Assembly (NCBI GenBank): GCA_013002535.1
Contig: JABDJK010000027.1
Span: forward strand, 1-64,000
Direction of reading: 5' to 3'
Origin: Hyphococcus sp.
GTDB lineage: Bacteria > Pseudomonadota > Alphaproteobacteria > Caulobacterales > Parvularculaceae
Length of the DNA stretch: 64,000 nucleotides
The notes below the pieces were generated by a model that was given only the letters and a program-made list of their open reading frames with translations, did not search any database and was not told where the DNA came from. This document shows, piece after piece, positions 8,620 through 17,625 of the stretch; the first letter of the stretch is position 1; each line of letters opens with the position of its first letter. Position numbers and translations under genes: made by a program.

Positions 8620-8631
8620 GCAATTTTGTCG

Positions 8632-9054
8632 TCAGCCGACTGTGCCTTCCGCGACATTGAGATCTCTACGGGCGGTAACGGTTGTGACTATGAAGCCAGC
8701 CATGAAGTCAAGAAACGTCATTGCCATATACAAGAAAAATACAGAATTCCCGAAGCCCTTAACGATTATAAATAGAAGCAGTGCAACCACGAATACGACC
8801 ACAGAAAGTGCGTGGTTCATAATTGATTCCGAGCCTGTCTTTGTTGACCGCAATAGCTCGACGAATAAAAGCCCCATGCTCGAAAGCAAAAATACATCGC
8901 CCCATGAAACGTTCCACATATCGCCCGAAACCATCGGCAATTGAACGAACAACATTTCGTACCAAGGCGTATCTGCGGTTCCAACCGCGCCCGTGAGCGT
9001 CAATACGGCGAAGACCACCAAGCTAATCGCCAACAATGGAAACATTTGATACAT
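8632..9054 (-). CDS. small four-helix membrane protein, unknown function
   Basis: 140 residues with four hydrophobic segments: residues 4-24 (FPLLAISLVVFAVLTLTGAVG), about 50-66 (WGDVFLLSSMGLLFVEL), about 80-100 (LSVVVFVVALLLFIIVKG) and about 103-125 (SVFFLYMAMTFLDFMAGFIVTTV). The acidic/aromatic loop between helices 1 and 2 (TPWYEMLFVQLPMVSGDMWNVSWGD) is likely periplasmic. It looks like a conserved alphaproteobacterial inner-membrane protein but I know no function. GGAGGT lies 10 bases before ATG 9054. It is 87 bases downstream of the GT2 gene on the same strand. Confidence 0.65.
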   Translation of the reverse strand: MYQMFPLLAISLVVFAVLTLTGAVGTADTPWYEMLFVQLPMVSGDMWNVSWGDVFLLSSMGLLFVELLRSTKTGSESIMNHALSVVVFVVALLLFIIVKGFGNSVFFLYMAMTFLDFMAGFIVTTVTARRDLNVAEGTVG

Positions 9055-9141
9055 GACCCGCTTACCTCCTAAAACGACCGCCCCCCAACGCGTCAGCGGT
9101 CCACGGGCTATATTAACACATCTAGCGCCGTCAAAAAGACC

Positions 9142-9915
9142 TTATTCACCAGATTCCGTTATGCGACCGGGCGACCTTGATCGCGCTAAAAGCCAGATAA
9201 CGCCTAGTAAATCGCGGATTGCGACGAGGAGCCTGCCAAGATTATTGTATTTGGACTGGCCGTGTAGTCGAGGCCGGTGGGATACTGGCAAGAAGGTGAC
9301 GCCATAGCCTTCGCGACGCATGAGCGCTGGTAAATACCGATGCATATGATCGAAATATGGAAGTTTCAAAAATGCATCTCGCGAGAACACCTTTAATCCG
9401 CACCCGGTATCATTGGCGTCGTCGTTCAGCAGTCGTTTGCGAATTCCATTGGCCGCAGACGAAGCAATTTTTTTCGCTTTAGAGTCCTGCCGCTCAGTCC
9501 GCTCACCGGCGACTAGGCCGATGCTGTCACAGCTTCCGGCGTTCAATTTTTCGTAAAGGGCGACTATGTCAATTGGATTATTCTGGCCATCACCATCCAG
9601 CATTGCGATTATCGGCGCGCGCGCAGCAATCACCCCAGTACGCAGCGCTCTGCTTTGTCCAGCGTTTTTTTCATGGCTGATAATCCGAAGCGACGGTATC
9701 TGAGACCGCAGGCCTTCCAACATTTTTACCGTGTCATCATTCGACCCGTCATTTACGATTATTATTTCGTGGTTGATAGAATCTAGCGCTGTGTCTATTT
9801 CCCGCACCAATGCGGCTGCACCGCCGGCTTCATTGTACATTGGAGATACAACGCTAAGGCAGGGTTCCTGCGTGCATAGATGCGGTGTATCTGTGTCTTT
9901 AGTTTCTGCGGTCAT
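9142..9915 (-). CDS. GT2 glycosyltransferase, polyprenyl-phosphate sugar synthase type
   Basis: 257 residues with the GT-A fold order of dolichol-phosphate mannose synthase-like enzymes: SVVSPMYNEAGGAAALV near residue 20, EIIIVNDGSNDDT with the nucleotide-binding aspartates, AGQSRALRTG, then MLDGDGQNNP (the DxD-like metal site) and NDTGCGLKVFSRDAF, followed by HRPRLHGQSKYN. The last motif (R.xGxSKY) is typical of this subfamily. It carries no C-terminal membrane domain. Such enzymes load a sugar from UDP or GDP onto polyprenyl phosphate at the inner membrane. The divergent neighbour is a GT39 transferase that uses such donors, so the two probably act in one pathway. The sugar is not known. 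Confidence 0.85.
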   Translation of the reverse strand: MTAETKDTDTPHLCTQEPCLSVVSPMYNEAGGAAALVREIDTALDSINHEIIIVNDGSNDDTVKMLEGLRSQIPSLRIISHEKNAGQSRALRTGVIAARAPIIAMLDGDGQNNPIDIVALYEKLNAGSCDSIGLVAGERTERQDSKAKKIASSAANGIRKRLLNDDANDTGCGLKVFSRDAFLKLPYFDHMHRYLPALMRREGYGVTFLPVSHRPRLHGQSKYNNLGRLLVAIRDLLGVIWLLARSRSPGRITESGE

Positions 9916-10075
9916 GGCGCTTTGTCTGTAAGTTTTCCGCCTAATAGCCTATTCATTGTTATTGGTCACGAATTTGCGACCGGCATATGAATTGACCCAA
10001 GGGTCCGCAAATTCATAGAAGACAATATCACGATCATTTTGTAAAATATCACCCAATTGAGGGGCATGGGTTTTA

Positions 10076-11731
10076 TTGGTCGCGTCTGGAAATCATAACT
10101 TTTGGGTCGATCTTGCGCTCGTCACGATGTTTGCAGCGTTTGTCGGTTTCGCCGGGGCTTTTTCAATGCCGCCGCTTGATCGCGATGAGGCGCGTTTTGC
10201 GCAAGCAACTGTGCAAATGCTTGAAACGGGCGACTTTGTAAACATTCGTTTTCAAGACAAAGAGCGCAATAAGAAGCCGGTGGGCATTCATTGGCTGCAA
10301 GCGGCAAGCGTTTCCTTGTTCTCTGATGTTGAAAGGCGTGAGATTTGGGCTTTCCGTCTACCGTCCATCATAGGCGCTGTGATTGCTTCGGTGTTCACGT
10401 TCCTGTGCGCATTGAGAATGTATGATCGCAGTACTGCAATGCTCGCGGGTTTTTTGATCGCGAGCGCGCCATTGGTTGCGGCAGAAGCGACAATCGCTAA
10501 AACAGACGGGGTGTTGCTCGCTATGATCTGCATGGCGCAATTTGCATTCTTGGAAATTTATGCGTGTTTTCGTGAAGGCCGCGCGAATACGCTAAAATTT
10601 CCGGTAATGTTTTGGGTTGCACAATGCGGCGCCATTCTCATTAAAGGTCCCATCGGGCCAATTGTTTCTGCTGCAACCGGGTTTGGTCTTTTTACGGAGA
10701 AACCACGATTTCGATGGCTAAAGCGAATGCGGCTTGCGCTGGGTTTTCTAATACTGCTCATACTCGTTGCGCCATGGCTTATCGCAATAGGCGTCTCAAC
10801 TGACGGACGGTATTTCTCCGAGGCGTTAGGCGTCGATATGGCGGCGAAACTTGGGGCTGCGCAGGAAAACCATAACGGGCTGCCAGGATACCATGCGGGT
10901 TTAATGTGGATACTGTTCTGGCCCGCAAGCGCTCTTATATTGCCGGGGCTTATCCATATTTGGAATGATCGAGGCTTTTGGCAAGCTCGTTTCCTTTTGG
11001 CGTGGATCATACCTTTTTGGATTCTATTCGAAATTGCAGCAACAAAGCTGCCTCATTATGTGCTTCCGGTTTATCCTGCGCTAGCGATTGTCGCCGCGCA
11101 TGCAGCCGTGCGAGACGGGAATGTGCAGACCAACTGGCGTAGAATGGGAGCTGGAATTTACCTCTTTGTCGGGATGCTTGCAGCGTTCCTTATTTGCGCA
11201 GGAAAGCACTATTTCAGCGAAGGGCCAATTTCGCCGATCGTGATTACAGCGGCGGTTCTGATCGCTGCGGCGTCGATAATGATAGCGTGGCTGTTCTGGC
11301 GCGGCCGCGCTTATGCTGGCGGCATTGCCGCTTCGTGCCTGGCCGCGCTCTTTGCATGGATATTATACGATGGCGTTTTGCCCACTATGGACCGATTGGC
11401 GGTTTCGCCGCGCATATCGACGGAATTAATTGAGCTAAACCGTCATCCGATTGTTGATGATACTGAGCCTGTTGCATTGGCCGGCTATGCAGAGCCGTCA
11501 GCAGTATTTTTGTTGGGAACACAAACGCAACTTACTACAGGCGACAGGGCTGGCCAACTGTTGGCGTCGGGCGAGGTGAGCGCCGCTATCGTTGATGTGT
11601 CCGCAGAAGATTATTTTCAAAATGCGATCTTAACGCGTTCAGCCAGAGTGAAATCGCTTGCGACGGTGAGCGGCTTAAATTACTCAAATGGGAAACCGGT
11701 CGATCTGAAAATTTACATTCTCGACGACTAA
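10076..11731 (+). CDS. GT39 (ArnT-like) lipid-linked sugar transferase
   Basis: 551 residues with about 12 membrane segments. The first periplasmic loop has the family hallmark PPLDRDEARFAQA (Asp-Glu metal/catalytic pair), then QDKERNKKPVGIHWLQ, which matches the ArnT/PMT block KxKPPL-like region. The central loop AATKLPHYVLPVYPALAI matches the conserved TKLPHYVLP motif of ArnT. These enzymes move a sugar from polyprenyl phosphate onto lipid A, a protein or a glycan on the periplasmic side. The frame has no ATG before residue 18; TTG 10076, eleven bases after GAGGGG, is the likely start. A ten-codon ATG frame at 10066 sits between them. The sugar and acceptor are unknown. Confidence 0.85.
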   Translation: MVASGNHNFWVDLALVTMFAAFVGFAGAFSMPPLDRDEARFAQATVQMLETGDFVNIRFQDKERNKKPVGIHWLQAASVSLFSDVERREIWAFRLPSIIGAVIASVFTFLCALRMYDRSTAMLAGFLIASAPLVAAEATIAKTDGVLLAMICMAQFAFLEIYACFREGRANTLKFPVMFWVAQCGAILIKGPIGPIVSAATGFGLFTEKPRFRWLKRMRLALGFLILLILVAPWLIAIGVSTDGRYFSEALGVDMAAKLGAAQENHNGLPGYHAGLMWILFWPASALILPGLIHIWNDRGFWQARFLLAWIIPFWILFEIAATKLPHYVLPVYPALAIVAAHAAVRDGNVQTNWRRMGAGIYLFVGMLAAFLICAGKHYFSEGPISPIVITAAVLIAAASIMIAWLFWRGRAYAGGIAASCLAALFAWILYDGVLPTMDRLAVSPRISTELIELNRHPIVDDTEPVALAGYAEPSAVFLLGTQTQLTTGDRAGQLLASGEVSAAIVDVSAEDYFQNAILTRSARVKSLATVSGLNYSNGKPVDLKIYILDD

Positions 11732-11786
11732 CGCAAAACCAGAATAGCGAGCCGCCAAGATTTCAAAAATCAAAGACTCAAATGTA

Positions 11787-13220
11787 TTGGTATTGTTCCT
11801 TTCAATTGCGGGCGGCATCATTGCGCTTCGCATATTGACCCTGCTCGTTTCAAATACAGATTTAGGGCCGGATGAGTCTCAATATTGGTTTTGGTCTCGC
11901 ACTTTTGAATTTGGTTACTTTTCAAAGCCGCCATTGATTGCTTGGGCAATCGCGGCGACAACATCTATTTTTGGAAATGATGAATGGGCGGTGCGTTTGT
12001 CAGCCCCGTTATTTCATTTAGGCGCGGCAGTTTTTATTTATCTATCAGCACGGTCCTTGTTCGAAGAGCAATCAGCTTTTTGGGCCGGCTTGCTATGGCT
12101 GGTCTTGCCAGGCGTGACATTGTCATCGTTTGTAATTGCAACCGATGCGCCACTCCTCTTCTTTTGGTCCGCTTCTCTTTTCGCGTTCCTTCAGATTGCA
12201 AACCGTATTGAAAACGGATTACCGATCTTTCTTCTGCTTGGCGCGGGGCTCGGCCTTGGTCTCATGTCAAAATACGCGATGATATATTTTCTGCTGGCGG
12301 GTTTGCTAACGGTAGTATTTGAAAAATCAATCCGTTCGGAATTTGCAACCTGGAAAACTGCTGTTTCGCTTCTGGTCGCCATGGCGCTGGTCTTCCCAAA
12401 TGTTATCTGGAACGCAAATAATAATTTTCAGACTGTTTTGCATACCGCTGACAACGCGAATTGGGGCGCCGAATTATTACAGATTGATGCGCTTGCATTG
12501 TTTTTGGGGAGCCAGTTTGCCGTTGCAGGATTTATATTAGTCGTTTTCATTTTGATGCTGGCGAACTCCGGTGTGCGTCGCCAGATGCTTGGCTCGCCAT
12601 ATATGCGAGCGTTATTTATATTTGCGCTTACGCCGTTGCTGTTTGTTTCGGGCCAAGCCTTTATCTCACGTGCGCACGCGAATTGGGCCGCTTCCGCGTA
12701 TCCGGCAATCGTAATTCTCGCAAGTTGGGCTTTGGTTGAAATGCGCCGCGTGGGCCTATTGAAGTCAATTTTTATTGCGCATTTGTTCATATTTTTCTCC
12801 GCGAGTGTCGCGCTGTCCAATTTGTCAATCGCAGACAGGCTTGGTCTTTCGGAAGCAGTCCGCCAAATTCGTGGTTGGGACGAACAAGCGGCGATCATCG
12901 GTATGCTTGGGGCTGAATCAGACGCAATTGTCATTGATGATCGGTCATTGATGGGCGCAATGCTATATTACCAGCGCGAGGCTGCAACCGAGATTGTCGC
13001 TATCGATGTGAATTCAAACACGAGCAATCACTTTGAGGCGTTTAAGGCTTTTGATCCTGAACGGCATAAAAACGTTGTTTTTGTCACGACCCGGAATGAT
13101 GCGGCTCATGTCGACTATCGCTTTAGAAAAATCAATCTGATAGGACCGGTTACGGTCTCTACAGGGAAATCTTCACGCACATATCACGCGTTTGAATTAG
13201 CCGAATATTTTGGAAAGTAA
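11787..13220 (+). CDS. GT39 family transferase, second copy
   Basis: 477 residues, multi-spanning. It is related to but distinct from the preceding gene. The catalytic loop reads NTDLGPDESQYWFWS (the DE pair), followed by FGYFSKPPLIAWAIA, which is the KPPL block, and ATDAPLLFFWSASLF further on. The later loop FVSGQAFISRAHANWAASAYPA replaces the TKLPHY motif of ArnT, so the acceptor may differ. The closest families are bacterial PMT-2-type transferases. It lies 55 bases after the first GT39 gene and is probably in its operon. No ATG is in frame and no Shine-Dalgarno is obvious; TTG 11787 is the track start, while the frame is open from 11748. The start is uncertain. Confidence 0.82.
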   Translation: MVLFLSIAGGIIALRILTLLVSNTDLGPDESQYWFWSRTFEFGYFSKPPLIAWAIAATTSIFGNDEWAVRLSAPLFHLGAAVFIYLSARSLFEEQSAFWAGLLWLVLPGVTLSSFVIATDAPLLFFWSASLFAFLQIANRIENGLPIFLLLGAGLGLGLMSKYAMIYFLLAGLLTVVFEKSIRSEFATWKTAVSLLVAMALVFPNVIWNANNNFQTVLHTADNANWGAELLQIDALALFLGSQFAVAGFILVVFILMLANSGVRRQMLGSPYMRALFIFALTPLLFVSGQAFISRAHANWAASAYPAIVILASWALVEMRRVGLLKSIFIAHLFIFFSASVALSNLSIADRLGLSEAVRQIRGWDEQAAIIGMLGAESDAIVIDDRSLMGAMLYYQREAATEIVAIDVNSNTSNHFEAFKAFDPERHKNVVFVTTRNDAAHVDYRFRKINLIGPVTVSTGKSSRTYHAFELAEYFGK

Positions 13221-13232
13221 ATCCGGATTAAC

Positions 13233-14222
13233 TCAGCGATCAGACCAGCGCCGTGTCATCGAGCGAGCTTTTTCAAGGCCCCGCCTGCCACTACGCGCAC
13301 GCAGCCCTGCAAGGCGAATTATTTTTCCGCCCATTCGCCGCATTGCCAGCACCCCAAAAGACGCCCAAAGGGCTGCTGCGACCAAAACCAAAAAGAACTG
13401 CGGATAAGCCTTGTCGAAATGCGTATTAAAATAACGGATAATGCCACGGGTTTTGCGCGCCTCAATTCTAACAGGATTTGCGCGGCTTGAGCTTTTGAAA
13501 TGCGTAACGGCTACGTGTGGATTGAAGAAAACCGAACCGCCAGCTTTCGAGAAACGCAAACAAAAATCAATGTCCTCGACATGCAGAAAATATCGTTCAT
13601 CCATGCCATTTATCAGAAAATAATCCGATCGGGGCAACACGAAGCAAGCGCCGGAAATTGTCGGCACCGCGACTACTTCCGCTGGTGATTGCTGGTCATG
13701 CAAGTTGAAGCGGCGGAAATACGGATGTTGTGGCGCAATTTTATAAAGCTTCGTCGCTTCAATAAAGGCTCGCCATGGCGTCAACACACCCCGGCGCGAC
13801 CCTTGTTGTTCGGCGCCATCAGGGTCAATAAGCTTTGCGCCAACCATCCACGGGCGCGCAAAATCATCAGCGTCATCAATCAGGCGCGTTAAGCCCTTTT
13901 CGGGCAGGACGGCGTCGGGGTTGATAAATAAAAGATAGTCGCCAATAGCTGCTTGTGCGCCTTTGTTACAGGCTGCAGCAAACCCGATATTGCCGTGACC
14001 TGATACAATCTTCACAGGTGGACTGGATGAGTTTTCGACGCTCTGTTCGACTGCATTTTTGATTTGATCTTCGAGGCTGCCGTTGTCGATGATTACGATT
14101 TCGAGGATTTCGGATTGTGTCCGCAATGAAGAGAGACAGCGGGAAAGAACCGGGCCAGTAAAGTAACATATGACTATCGCGGTGACGTTCTTGGGCTCGG
14201 TGTTATTCTCTGCATCCGTCAT
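13233..14222 (-). CDS. GT2 glycosyltransferase, rhamnosyltransferase-like
   Basis: 329 residues. An inverting GT-A transferase: TAIVICYFTGPVLSRCLSSL at the start, EIVIIDNGSLED, GNIGFAAACNKGAQAAIGDYLLFINPDAVLP (with the donor-site aspartates), then MDERYFLHVEDIDFCLRFSKAGG, the ED.D block typical of WcaA/rhamnosyltransferase-like enzymes. A single hydrophobic segment near residues 275-295 (FFLVLVAAALWASFGVLAM) anchors the enzyme to the inner face of the membrane. Its start overlaps the stop of the upstream O-antigen ligase gene by four bases (ATGA), so the two are translationally coupled. It probably adds a sugar to an LPS core or O-polysaccharide. Confidence 0.85.
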   Translation of the reverse strand: MTDAENNTEPKNVTAIVICYFTGPVLSRCLSSLRTQSEILEIVIIDNGSLEDQIKNAVEQSVENSSSPPVKIVSGHGNIGFAAACNKGAQAAIGDYLLFINPDAVLPEKGLTRLIDDADDFARPWMVGAKLIDPDGAEQQGSRRGVLTPWRAFIEATKLYKIAPQHPYFRRFNLHDQQSPAEVVAVPTISGACFVLPRSDYFLINGMDERYFLHVEDIDFCLRFSKAGGSVFFNPHVAVTHFKSSSRANPVRIEARKTRGIIRYFNTHFDKAYPQFFLVLVAAALWASFGVLAMRRMGGKIIRLAGLRARSGRRGLEKARSMTRRWSDR

Positions 14223-15508
14223 TCGTCTTCACGCCATCCATATTCATGAAGCATATATGCTAATGCTACGCCCATTCCGGCGAGCGACATAGCGGCCAAT
14301 CGCCAAACTTGCCACAAACTCCCTTCGATCATTATTGACACCAAAATGGCGGTTACGGCGCCGGACATCGCCGCAACGACAGGTGTGGGTAGGTCTTTTG
14401 CGGCAAAAGCGCGACCGCCGAAGAATAGAAATAAGGCCAGCGATAATACACCTGGCAATCCGAGTTCAAGCCAAATTTGTAAATACATATTGTGCGGGTG
14501 CAGCGGAATCACCGGCGCGGGAGCGGCGATGCCGGGAACACTGACTTGTCCCGCCGTCTCTTTCCAAATTCTCGCGAAATCGGCGCCATGACCGAAAGGC
14601 AATCCCGCAATTATTTGATTTGCGGTCGCGTTCCAAACAACCAATCGGTGAAACGTAGATGACAGCGCTGCCTGTCTGTCCACGGACAGATTTTCTTTTA
14701 CAGCGCTTAGTATAGAATCTACTGGCAATGCCGCCATTAGGACAGGTGTCATTATGAGCAGAACAATTGTAGCCCACATGACGGCGCTAAGCGTATTCCT
14801 TGGGGCCTTGAACGCAGCGATCGTCGTTAAAAGACCTGCCGCAACCGCCAGCGCGTTAGCTTGAACGTCATTATTGAATGCAGCCAATACCCCCAGCGCC
14901 AAGCCAACGAGCGCGATATATCGATTCCAGATCATGGCAAGAATAATGGCCGCCGGGAACAATGCCGGCGTTAGCGCCGTCACTCCGCGACCAAGTGCAA
15001 TGATATCGCGGGTGCGGTCCGGTGATGGATCCGCCGGCGGGATAACGCCTCGCAGCATGCCGCCATTGACGCCTTCAAACGCCAGCACTGCCATTCCGCA
15101 AATTATTGCAAGTGCGTAACCAAATGCGAGTCGATAAGCCCAAAGGCGCGAAATATTCAAAGAAAACCAAATTACGCTGCCGCCAACCAATGCCGGCGCC
15201 ATTACATACCAGCCGAGCCCATGGTGATGTTTTGGGGACCAAAAACCGGAGATGAAAATCCAGATGCAAAAAAAACAAAGAGCGGCGAAGCAAATAACAA
15301 CGGGATTATCAAACTTCGCGTTGTCAAAAATGGCGCCAAATGCTGATTGCCAATAATCGCCCCGAAAGAATGCCGGGATGCTAGCTAGCAGAATCCAGGG
15401 TGCAACGCCCTTATGTCCAAAAACAACAGTAAGCGGCAATATTGCAAACAAGCCATACATGAGTATGAGGCTTGCCTTGTCCCGGCGTTCTCGCAAGGTC
15501 ATAGGCAT
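14219..15508 (-). CDS. O-antigen ligase / Wzy_C family membrane protein
   Basis: 429 residues with about 11-12 membrane helices. The large periplasmic loop carries LHPHNMYLQIWLELGLPG, the PHN..LQ.W.E.G..G motif of the Wzy_C (WaaL/RfaL) family; a preceding Arg-rich stretch (TFHRLVVWNATANQIIAGLPFGHGADF) also fits. Family members join O-polysaccharide to lipid A core or transfer glycan to other acceptors in the periplasm. Two possible starts (M1 at 15508 or M3 at 15502) are equivalent. It overlaps the downstream GT2 gene. With the two GT39 proteins it suggests that final surface-glycan assembly is encoded here. Polymerase and ligase cannot be told apart by sequence alone. Confidence 0.82.
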   Translation of the reverse strand: MPMTLRERRDKASLILMYGLFAILPLTVVFGHKGVAPWILLASIPAFFRGDYWQSAFGAIFDNAKFDNPVVICFAALCFFCIWIFISGFWSPKHHHGLGWYVMAPALVGGSVIWFSLNISRLWAYRLAFGYALAIICGMAVLAFEGVNGGMLRGVIPPADPSPDRTRDIIALGRGVTALTPALFPAAIILAMIWNRYIALVGLALGVLAAFNNDVQANALAVAAGLLTTIAAFKAPRNTLSAVMWATIVLLIMTPVLMAALPVDSILSAVKENLSVDRQAALSSTFHRLVVWNATANQIIAGLPFGHGADFARIWKETAGQVSVPGIAAPAPVIPLHPHNMYLQIWLELGLPGVLSLALFLFFGGRAFAAKDLPTPVVAAMSGAVTAILVSIMIEGSLWQVWRLAAMSLAGMGVALAYMLHEYGWREDE

Positions 15509-15520
15509 CGCTTAAACACC

Positions 15521-17485
15521 CTATTGATTGCGTAGGTCTGGCGCGACAGCCTCATCGCTTAATATTTTCAAGGCTTCTTCAAGCGGCAGTACAGATTGTG
15601 CTTTTTCGCCGAGCCTGCGCAAAGAGACTTTTATTTCCTCGGCTTCGCGGGCGCCAACGACGGCAATCACGGGGACTTTTGCGTGCGAATGCTCGCGCAC
15701 CTTGTAGTTGATCTTTTCATTGCGCGTATCGGTTTCGACGCGCAGGCCGGCTGCGCGAAATTCCTGCGCAATTTTTTCTGCGTATTCATCCGCCTCAGAT
15801 GTAATTGTAGCAACGACGATTTGCACGGGCGCCAGCCAAAGCGGCAACTTGCCAGCATAGTGTTCGATCAATAGCCCGATAAAACGCTCGAACGTGCCGA
15901 ACACAGCGCGGTGCAGCATCACTGGGCGCTGCTTGCCGCCGGTCTCGTCGATGTAAGTGGCGTCAAGCCGCTCCGGCAACACGTAATCGAGTTGATAAGT
16001 GCCTGCTTGCCAGGTTCGGCCAATGGCGTCGGTAAGGTGGAATTCCAGTTTCGGTCCGTAAAACGCGCCTTCGCCTTCGGCGTACTCAAACTCTAGCCCT
16101 GCGGCTGTAAGCGCGTCGGCGAGCGCCTTCTCAGCGCGATCCCAGGTTGCGTCATCGCCTGCGCGCATCTCTGGGCGGGTCGCCAACTTATAGGCAATGT
16201 CTGTCATGCCCATATCACTATAGACCCGCGAAAAGAGATCGAGAAACTTTCTGGTTTCGTCTGTGATCTGGTCTTCGCGACAGAAAATATGAGCGTCGTC
16301 CTGCGTCATCTGACGGACGCGCAAAAGGCCGTGCAATGCGCCATGAGCCTCATTGCGATGGCAACAGCCAAATTCCGCCATGCGGATCGGCAAATCACGA
16401 TATGACTTGATGCCTTGCTTGAAGATCTGAACATGTGCTGGACAGTTCATCGGCTTTAGCGCCATTAAACCGCCCTCGCCGGAAAATACCGGCCCCTCTT
16501 CCTCGGTAGATGGAACCTCGTCCGGCACGACGAACATATTCTCGCGAAACTTGCCCCAGTGGCCGGACAATTCCCATAACTTTGAATCGAGAAGTTGTGG
16601 GCTTTTGACTTCACCATATCCATCGGCGTCAAGGCGGCGGCGGATGTAACCTTCGAGCTCGCGCCAAATGATGTAGCCTTTTGGGTGCCAGAAGACGGAG
16701 CCTTGCGCTTCCACTTGGAAATGGAACAAATCCATTTCACGGCCAAGTTTGCGATGGTCGCGTTTTTCAGCTTCTTCAAGACGGTGAAGATAGGCTTTTA
16801 AATCTTTTTCGTTCGCCCATGCCGTGCCATAGATCCGTTGCAATTGAGCGTTGCGATGGTCGCCGCGCCAATATGCGCCGGCGACTTTCATCAATTTGAA
16901 CGCTTTTCCGATATGCCTGGTTGTTGGCAGATGCGGGCCGCGACAAAGGTCATGCCAATCGCCGTGATAGTAGATCCTGACGTCTTCATCGGCCGGCAAG
17001 TCGGCAATGATCTCGGCCTTATATTTCTCCCCGATTTCATTGAAGTGCGCGATAGACTGGTCGCGGTCCCAAATTTCGCGACGGGTCGCTCGGCCTTCAT
17101 CGACAATTTGCGACATGCGCTTTTCGATTTTGGCGAGGTCATCGCTGGAAAATGGTTCATCGCGCGCGAAGTCGTAGTAAAACCCGTCCGTGATGTTTGG
17201 GCCGATCGTGACTTGCGTTCCGGGAAACAATTCCTGAACAGCTTGCGCCATCAAGTGCGCCGTATCGTGGCGAATAATATCAAGAGCGTCTTCATGCTCG
17301 CGCGTGATGATTTCGACATTGGCGTCGTCGGTGATTTCTCCGAAAAGATCGCGCACCTCGCCATTGACCTTGATCGCCAGCGCTTTCTTGGCGAGTGACT
17401 TGGATATGTCTTCAGCAATAGCTGTTCCAGTGACAGCGCCGTCAAATTGGCGAACGGAACCGTCGGGAAGGGTAATGGCGACCAT
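15521..17485 (-). CDS. thrS: threonyl-tRNA synthetase
   Basis: Charges tRNA(Thr) with threonine. 654 residues from ATG 17485; the track adds 26 codons to a longer frame, but [16 protein letters not shown] is the usual ThrRS N-terminus. Domain order is the full bacterial set: TGS (1-62), the editing/SAD domain ([16 protein letters not shown]), catalytic core with motif 1, the zinc-ligand region MNCPAH, motif 2 [13 protein letters not shown] and motif 3 ([24 protein letters not shown]), then the anticodon-binding domain ([12 protein letters not shown]). All key residues are present. It is 12 bases from the stop of the convergent-facing glycan gene. No upstream T-box or leader attenuator is visible. 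Confidence 0.97.
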   Translation of the reverse strand: MVAITLPDGSVRQFDGAVTGTAIAEDISKSLAKKALAIKVNGEVRDLFGEITDDANVEIITREHEDALDIIRHDTAHLMAQAVQELFPGTQVTIGPNITDGFYYDFARDEPFSSDDLAKIEKRMSQIVDEGRATRREIWDRDQSIAHFNEIGEKYKAEIIADLPADEDVRIYYHGDWHDLCRGPHLPTTRHIGKAFKLMKVAGAYWRGDHRNAQLQRIYGTAWANEKDLKAYLHRLEEAEKRDHRKLGREMDLFHFQVEAQGSVFWHPKGYIIWRELEGYIRRRLDADGYGEVKSPQLLDSKLWELSGHWGKFRENMFVVPDEVPSTEEEGPVFSGEGGLMALKPMNCPAHVQIFKQGIKSYRDLPIRMAEFGCCHRNEAHGALHGLLRVRQMTQDDAHIFCREDQITDETRKFLDLFSRVYSDMGMTDIAYKLATRPEMRAGDDATWDRAEKALADALTAAGLEFEYAEGEGAFYGPKLEFHLTDAIGRTWQAGTYQLDYVLPERLDATYIDETGGKQRPVMLHRAVFGTFERFIGLLIEHYAGKLPLWLAPVQIVVATITSEADEYAEKIAQEFRAAGLRVETDTRNEKINYKVREHSHAKVPVIAVVGAREAEEIKVSLRRLGEKAQSVLPLEEALKILSDEAVAPDLRNQ

Positions 17486-17625
17486 GGTGCTTTGTCTGTT
17501 TTTCCTGCTGCCGATAGGGCGTGAATTCAACGTCGCGCGCTTGGCGCCACAGCTTCCGGGCAATACGTGAAAACGCGCGCGGGCTCAATGGCGCTAAACC
17601 GCGAAAACCGTGCAACAAAGCGCAA

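Noticed and set aside
16838-17398. 186-residue plus-strand frame over thrS
   Set aside because: Antisense to the well-conserved synthetase.
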